In this document: one piece after another, positions 58,045-64,000 of the stretch | How the letters are laid out: each line of letters begins with the position of its first letter | How positions within the stretch are numbered: position 1 is the first letter of the stretch | Origin: Fallopia convolvulus | Taxonomy: Eukaryota > Streptophyta > Magnoliopsida > Caryophyllales > Polygonaceae | Direction of reading: 5' to 3' | DNA length: 64,000 bases | NCBI GenBank assembly: GCA_964016875.1 | Contig: OZ024725.1 | Span: forward strand, 47,391,427 to 47,455,426 | Notes under the pieces: model-generated | Told to the model about the DNA's origin: nothing | The model's database searches: none | Seen by the model: only the letters and a program-made list of their open reading frames with translations | Position numbers and translations under genes: made by a program

Positions 58045-60753
58045 GGATTTCAACTTGAATGTCATTTGAATGACTCACTATCTAAAACCAACATAAATAA
58101 CTAGGTGAATGTGTCTAGATTAAACTAATAATCATTGTCGCGCAAGGTTAACCAGTTTTAGACCCTTTAAGCTCTTATAGACTAGGGATAAACAATCCCA
58201 GTATTCGATCTCGCATTCTACTAGAAACATTCAAACCCTAGAACTACTACGATAGTAAAAATTCACACGAGAAAAATTATAATGTTGTCGCATAAATAAC
58301 TCTCTAGTTTAATACCTAGGGATCTTATTCAGAATCAATTTTTGGTACTTGAAAAATCAATGTCTCATTACAATTATCTGTTGTTGGTCTCAAATCATAA
58401 CAACAATCCTATATGCAAAGCAAATAGGGCAGAAAGTATACTAGGATTAAATCAAACTTCATTCGAATTTCCATTCAATCAAACATCCCAATTCAAATAT
58501 ACCTACTTGATCATTAGGTTCACCCAACCTTAGAATAAGAGAATTATCCAAACGTAATAAAGGAATAAAACAAATCAAATTGAATAAACAATATATCAAA
58601 TTGTCTTTCAGATTGATTCAAACTCCAATCCAAGTAATCTGAAGCAATCCTCTCGATTTTCCCTAACCAGGTTCTAAGAGAGAGAGGCTTAGAGAAAATT
58701 ACAATGATGAAAACTTGTTCTCCAATCTAAAACATAAAAGATAGATAAAACTAGGCTAAAAGTATTTTTGGAAATAAATAACATAAGAAATCGTGGAGAA
58801 ATCTTGACGCGAGTGTTGATAGGGTTTCTTGACAACAAATAAATTTATAAGTCAATACCCCGCTGAGTACAGTGGAGTCAGGATCGTTCCACAGGAAGCA
58901 AGGTTGTTTGTCTATCAACCTAATAAAAATCAAATAAAATCAAACAGAATACTCACGAGATGCCTCGTTAACGACCTTGTCAGGATCGTTACCGAACCAC
59001 CGAACACAAAAATAACAATTAACGACTTAATAAAATTCTAATTAATACTCGGTACCGAAGCAAGTATTCAGCAACGAAGATTTATCAGAAATAATTCAAT
59101 TAAAACAAAAATCTAGGATAAGGGACACCACAACATAGCCAAGCATAAGAATTCGTAAGAAGATAAGATCATGCCTTTAAATAGATAGAGTCATCAACTT
59201 TCATTGACTTAACAAGTAAATTAATCTATTTTCATAAACTAACTCACTCAATTGCTTGTCTTGGATCTAAAGCTTGAAACTTTCATTTTCAAACAATATC
59301 AACCTTCAAGTTACTAACTTTCTCTTTCAATCAAGTTAAAACTCAAATTACCTCAACTCCCGTTTCGGTATTAAGCACAACAAACAATCTCAATAAAGAT
59401 AAAAGGCATTCAACACACTATCTTACTCATCAAACATGCTCAACTATGCCGGGCTTAACCCCGACCCTAGAAAAATAGACTACTCACTACTCATGATTAA
59501 GAAATTAAATACTTCAATAAAAACAAACATTGAAACAAAACTCAAACTTAAATTAATAACAAAAATATCGTCTTACAGAGATCCAGAAGAAAACCAAAAC
59601 AAAACAATCACCGAACACACTCGATCAACGAACCTCGGAAACCGTCGTTACCGACCCTCGTCACCGACTTCCGATCCGGTTCTCTCTCCTTCGGCCTTCC
59701 TCCAAATCTCCTCCAAAATTAAGCCCCCCCCTCCTCTTTTTTTTATGCTAGATAGAAGGGTATTTATACTAGAAAATCCTAAAGAAACTAAAAAGGCTAA
59801 AAGATAAAAACTTTCCTAAAAAGATAGAAATAATCTCTAAAGATAGAAATAAAATCTAGAAAGATATTAAACCCTAAAATACATATTCTAATAACCCATA
59901 AAGATTCTAAAAAGATACTCAACCGATACGGAAATAAATTCCCGCTCAGGATCGGTGAATAATAAAATAATACTCCGAAATCTTCTCTTCGTGGCCTCGT
60001 TAACGACCCTTCACAGCCTCGTTAACGAGCCTGGGTTTTGTTTTCTTCAACACCTCCTCTTGTATTCTCGAGCCTTGACTTCTTAAGTCTTGAACTTTCC
60101 CGTCCTTCACTGTGATGCTCCAAATTTAGCTCCTTTTAGCTCCTTTTAGCTCCTTTCCTCGCTAAAACCTGCAAAATACACAAAATAGCGTAGATTCCAC
60201 TCTTTTCGTAGATTTATGCAAAACTAACTAAAAATACTCAAAACTAAACCTAAACTAGACAAAACTAAACCTAATAAGCAAAGAAAACCTATTAAAAACT
60301 ATACTAAAAATGCGAACATCAGCGAGCTACTACCCGGGCAAGTACCCGATCGAGTACTCTGATTTTCAATGCCTCGGCCACGATTGAAATACCCGGTCAT
60401 GAACCCGACCACATACCGTATCGGGTAGTAGGCTGTATGGCCTACCCGGTCACATGCTCGGATGGGTTGTCTGCTCTTCCTTTTCCCGCTCTTGCTTTGA
60501 CTTGACACCCGAGTAATTACTTGTAACCTTTGTTCTTCATTGCTTGGACTCGATAAAATACTCTCCTTAGCTTTGATCCTTGAAATGCTTGATTCTTCAC
60601 TCAAAATGGCCTAAAATCCACACAATACAAGAGTAGATACTGAATGAACAAAACTGACGAAAGAAACAGAAAACTAAACTAAAACTAATCAAAAATAAAC
60701 TCAAAACACAAAATTAAACATGTCCTAAAACTATGCCTAAATGCATGCTATCA
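58045..60753 (-). repeat. 3' LTR of the Athila/Tat-type element, split by a solo LTR
   Basis: Two segments, about 58045-58813 and 60327-60753, form one LTR after removing the solo LTR 58814-60321 and one copy of its GCGAG duplication. It ends GCATGCTATCA at 60753 next to a polypurine tract, matching the TGATAG start of the right LTR at 63925. Its left edge is indistinct. Confidence 0.65.
58814..60321 (-). mobile_element. Solo LTR (TGTTGATAGGG...GAACATCA) nested in an LTR
   Basis: 1508 bp flanked by the exact 5-bp duplication GCGAG (58809-58813, 60322-60326). Related to the solo LTR at 30.6-31.9 kb by its first 80 bp and by GC-rich CCTCGTTAACGACC / CGTTACCGACC motifs (58960-59000, 59640-59690, 59990-60035). 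No internal coding region. Confidence 0.82.
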
Positions 60754-60775
60754 AAATCCCCCAAGCTTAAAGCTT
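60754..60775 (-). promoter_or_regulatory. Polypurine tract of the Athila/Tat-type element
   Basis: Minus strand AAGCTTGGGGGATTT directly precedes the 3' LTR start TGATAGCATGC, the arrangement typical of Athila/Tat elements. Confidence 0.75.
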
Positions 60776-61629
60776 ACTTAGTTACTTGTCCTCAATTAAG
60801 AAATTAAATCCGACACCCCCACAAGACAAGCAAGTCATGCTTCCATTTTGCCAATTGCCTAGACGAGAATTATAGAAGCAAGGATTGATAACCAAAATCA
60901 TAGCATGCATTTGTGGCATCAAGGAGATTAAGCCAACATATTCATTCTAAACCTCACATGGGACAATTGTGTTTTCTCTCTCCCTCAAGTGTTTAAATAG
61001 GACATGTTTCCCTCAAGTCTCATCTTTTGAAAACTTAGCTACCATTAGCTTGCATAAGCATTCTAAAACTCCACCGCATAGGACTTTGCACACAACAATA
61101 ATCATGAGGACTTTCATAGGGTTGTAATGAGGCTTGGTTGAGAACAATTTGGCGGGGATAAATATTTGGCATGTGCTGCTAATCTAGGAATCGGAATTAT
61201 TCCTAAACAACACACCAAAACCAAGCTTTAGGTACTTCTTCCCCAAACCACTTCATTCTTTTCACTCTTTTGTTTCTCTTCTCACCTTTCTTTTCTTTTC
61301 TCCTTTTGAACTTATTACAACCTTTCTCATCATAGCACGTTGCTCATCTAATTTTTTTTTCTTATTCTTATGAGCTCTTTTTCCTTATTTTTTTCTTTTT
61401 ACATTGCTTTCTTCACCTCACATCAACTACCATCCACATTATTTGACTATATTTAATCCTTCCTTTCAAGTCCCCCAAGCTTGGCACAAGCTCACACTTA
61501 AAATCCACTAAAATTCCTATTTCTTTGATTGGTAAAGGCTTAACATTAGGCTCGGGATAATTTTGTGGAGCTCACAAATAAATAAGCAATTAAGGCTCAA
61601 ACGGGGCTTCAAAAAGGCTTAACATATTC

Positions 61630-63560
61630 ATACTCTATCTTCTCTTCCCCAATAGTGAGATATATTGTCATTCCTGACATCAATGTTAGCTCTAGTAGTG
61701 GATAAAAAGAGTCTCCTAAATATGATAGGAGTCTTGTTATTCATCACCTCCATGTTTAATGATCCCAATATGAATGCTCCCATTAATACTCACAAGATGA
61801 ATGATTGAATTATCAGCCATGATAAGACATGATAAGACACATCTTGGATGGAATAGGATCACCCAAATTTAGGTTTTTGCAACACTAGAACCAAGATCAC
61901 AAAGGCAATCGTAGCGAAGAGAACCAAAACCAACAAGGTTAAAGAACTTGCCTGGATCCTTTAGTTTTCTTGGCATCTTCTTAATTTGATCCATCACCAA
62001 AGCTACTGTCTCATAGTCCTTAATCCTCATTTTCTTGAATAGAATCTCCTTTAAGAATTTTGCGTATGTACGCATTTGAGGGAGGACATCAATGAAAGGA
62101 ATGTCAATGTGGAGCTTCTTTATCATACTCATTAATTTCTCAAATAGTTACTCTTGCACCACCTGAATCTTCCTATGTGGGAAAGGCAGAGGTGGTTTGT
62201 AAGATGGGGGAGCAACAAATTTGGGTTCTTCATCATTGGATGGCTTCTCCATTGTCTTTCTACAACTCCCTTTTTCTCCAGTGGAAGCTCTTCAAGCTCT
62301 TTTCCACTCCTTAGAGTGACAATCCAACATTGCTCCTTATGATTGACTTCAGATTACCCAAGCAATTGGCCAACTGGTCTAGGAACATTCAAAGCTTGTT
62401 GAGCCACATGTTGTTCTATAAGCTTTAAATTCTTCCTTGGAGCTCTTACTTCTTCGGTCAATGTCTTCACGGAAGTGGCAAGGCTCTCTATAGCAATTTC
62501 CCATACAGGCTTTTAGGATGGTAGGGTAGCTTGGTTTGGGGATTGTGGAGCCTTAGGTGGAAACCCAAGAGGTGCTCGTTGTTGTTGATGATTGTTCCCA
62601 TAAGAGAAGTAAGGTTGATTTATCCAGCCGAGGTTGTAGGAATTAGAGTAGAGATTATTCCTAGGCCCCCTGTCAAAGTTATTCATCTATCTCACCTCCT
62701 CCTCATGTGGTCCTCCTTAGAAGCAAATATTGGACATGATGATATAATGTGATCACCTACTCCATAAAACTGACACACCACACTTGAGATCAACTGTTGG
62801 GAGCCTCCATCATTCAAATTTTGAGGCCCACTCATCTTTAATTGCAACTGCTTGATCTCTTGAGCCATGACCTCCATCTTTGCCTGTTGCAAGGTCTTCT
62901 TATCAACTTTATAAAGGCCGACCGATTTTTAGATCTGAGAATAGATCTAGCACCATTATAATAGTGAGTATGTTAGGCAATATCATGAATTTGCTCCCAA
63001 GAATCATCAATATTCATCTTCATGATTGTACCTCTAGATGAGGCATCAATGAGCAGTCTAGTAGTGTTGTCCATAACATTATAGAAAGTATGAAGAAGCA
63101 CCCGCTTGATTTGTCCATGGTGAGGACACAACAATAGAAGCTCCTTGAAACTCTCCCAACCTTCATATAAAGATTCCCCATCCTTCATTTGAAATGAGTT
63201 GATATCATTCCACATCTCTACAGTTTTGTTATGTGGGAAATACTTGGTTAGGAAAGCCTTGGCTAGTTGGCTAACTCATCCTATGTCGTCATAGTGCCTT
63301 GAGGCAAGGCCTTGAACCAAGCTTTAGCCCTATCACGTAGAGAGTGAGAAGGCACGCAAATAAAGCGCGTCATCAGAGACATCGTGAATCTTCATCGTAT
63401 ACATAAGCTTTAGAAAAGTGTTAAGATGTTGGTGAGGATTCTCAAAAGGTAGACCGCCAAATTGATTCTGCTGAACTATATTAATTAGAGATGGTTTCAG
63501 CTCAAAATTTCTAGCCTGAACTAGAGGTCAGACCACACCAGTTATGGGTCCTTGATGGTG
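61630..63560 (-). pseudogene. Athila/Tat-type gag and aspartic protease
   Basis: The minus strand reads the gag start (ELKPSLINIVQQNQFGGLPF, NPHQHLNTFLKLMYTMKIHD), the core (MKDGESLYEGWESFKELLLL, CPHHGQIKRVLLHTFYNVMD) and a zinc-knuckle relic (CQFYGVGDHIISSCP, second Cys replaced). The protease region follows: LHIDIPFIDVLPQMRTYAKF, KMPRKLKDPGKF, CDLGSSV near 61880, and MEVMNNKTPIIFRRLFLSTT. A few stops and frameshifts, for example at 62133, 61869 and 62940. Order and motifs are those of Athila/Tat gypsy elements. Confidence 0.82.
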
Positions 63561-63646
63561 TAGCAACACATGATCACCCAATGTCATAGGTGGTTGCACA
63601 TTCAACTGTTGTTGTTTGAGTTGCAAGTGAAGTTATTCTATCTATT

Positions 63647-63672
63647 GTTGTTGTTGTTGTTGTTGTTGTTGC
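63647..63672. repeat. (TTG)n microsatellite
   Basis: About eight TTG units within the gag 5' region; on the minus strand it encodes a Gln/Asn run (CAA codons). Confidence 0.85.
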
Positions 63673-63900
63673 AACAACAACCAGTGTTGTGTGTTTGTCC
63701 ACTCATCGTCCATAGCTTGGGTTCTAGCTTCTCTTTGCTCTCTTCTTCTTCTTTTGTGAAAAGCGCGCTCGGGTTCAGAATCGTAGTTGTCTAGTGCACT
63801 AGCGCTCAAGGATCTTCACATAGGAAGAAGAACAAAACCGAAATCAAAATAAAAAACAAAAACAAAATAAAAACACGACTTACTCTACCGATTGCAATAG

Positions 63901-63919
63901 TCCCTGGCAATGGTGCCAA
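63901..63919 (-). promoter_or_regulatory. Primer-binding site of the Athila/Tat-type element
   Basis: Minus strand TTGGCACCATTGCCAGGGA, five bases inside the LTR, is a variant of the TGGCGCCGTTGCC site used by Athila/Tat-type elements. Confidence 0.75.
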
Positions 63920-63924
63920 TAACT

Positions 63925-64000
63925 TGATAGGTCAAAAATTACTCTACAAGTGTACATGATCGGTTGTAATACCAGAGTGTCAAACACAGGGACTATGTAG
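63925..64000 (-). repeat. 5' LTR of the Athila/Tat-type element, cut by the window edge
   Basis: Starts TGATAGGTCAAAAATTAC; TGATAG pairs with the CTATCA end of the left LTR. Only 76 bp are visible. Confidence 0.65.

Larger units (their letters stand above)
60754..63924 (-). mobile_element. Internal region of a gag-protease-only Athila/Tat-type element
   Basis: About 3.2 kb between the polypurine tract and the primer-binding site. On the minus strand it has gag, then protease, then about 0.85 kb of untranslated sequence (61620-60776). No reverse transcriptase, RNase H or integrase motif is visible in any frame. Complete Athila/Tat internal regions are several kb longer. The 5' LTR starts at 63925 and runs off the window. 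Confidence 0.75.

Noticed and set aside
58817..60753. A single ~1.9-kb LTR from TGATAG to CTATCA
   Set aside because: The exact GCGAG duplication at 58809-58813 and 60322-60326 shows that 58814-60321 is a separate solo LTR nested in another LTR.

Overview
This is nuclear DNA of a flowering plant, almost certainly a eudicot. Three spliced plant genes with GT-AG introns sit in AT-rich DNA crowded with plant transposable elements of many classes. I cannot name the species from the sequence.

Layout. 0.4-6.6 kb: a nearly complete L1-type LINE with an exact 18-bp target-site duplication (TSD) and one obvious frameshift in ORF2. 7.2-9.2 kb (+): a COBRA-like gene of the long COBL7 type, encoding a GPI-anchored wall protein in two exons. 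A tRNA-derived SINE follows it, then a decayed LINE reverse-transcriptase fragment. 11.0-17.5 kb: Copia-1 (minus strand), with two LTRs and a TSD. 18.0-21.2 kb (-): a type-B response regulator (ARR1/ARR2-like) in six coding exons. 21.8-24.5 kb: MITEs and Copia remnants. 24.6-33.7 kb: Copia-2 (minus), with Copia-3 (plus) and a gypsy solo LTR inserted in it. 36.0-36.9 kb: a pogo-like element with a Stowaway MITE inside. 37.5-44.4 kb (-): a 17-exon Pumilio-24/PUF6-type gene for ribosome biogenesis. 45.7-54.9 kb: a deep stack of nested elements inside a decayed Copia gag. 54.9-58.0 kb: a LINE fragment and a hAT transposase pseudogene. 58.0-64.0 kb: an Athila/Tat-type gypsy element with gag and protease but no reverse transcriptase, its left LTR split by another solo LTR.

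The three host genes (wall glycoprotein, cytokinin-type response regulator, rRNA-processing PUF protein) are unrelated in function and only share a chromosome segment. All exon boundaries were read by eye; each chain stays in frame from start to stop (667, 585 and 674 residues).

I found no clearly new biological system. The most unusual items are the nested stack at 45.7-54.9 kb, a 499-bp foldback Mutator-type MITE, an (AT)n/(AG)n microsatellite that appears to have grown out of conserved gag codons, a Copia element whose LTRs run TA...TA, and the gag-protease-only gypsy element.
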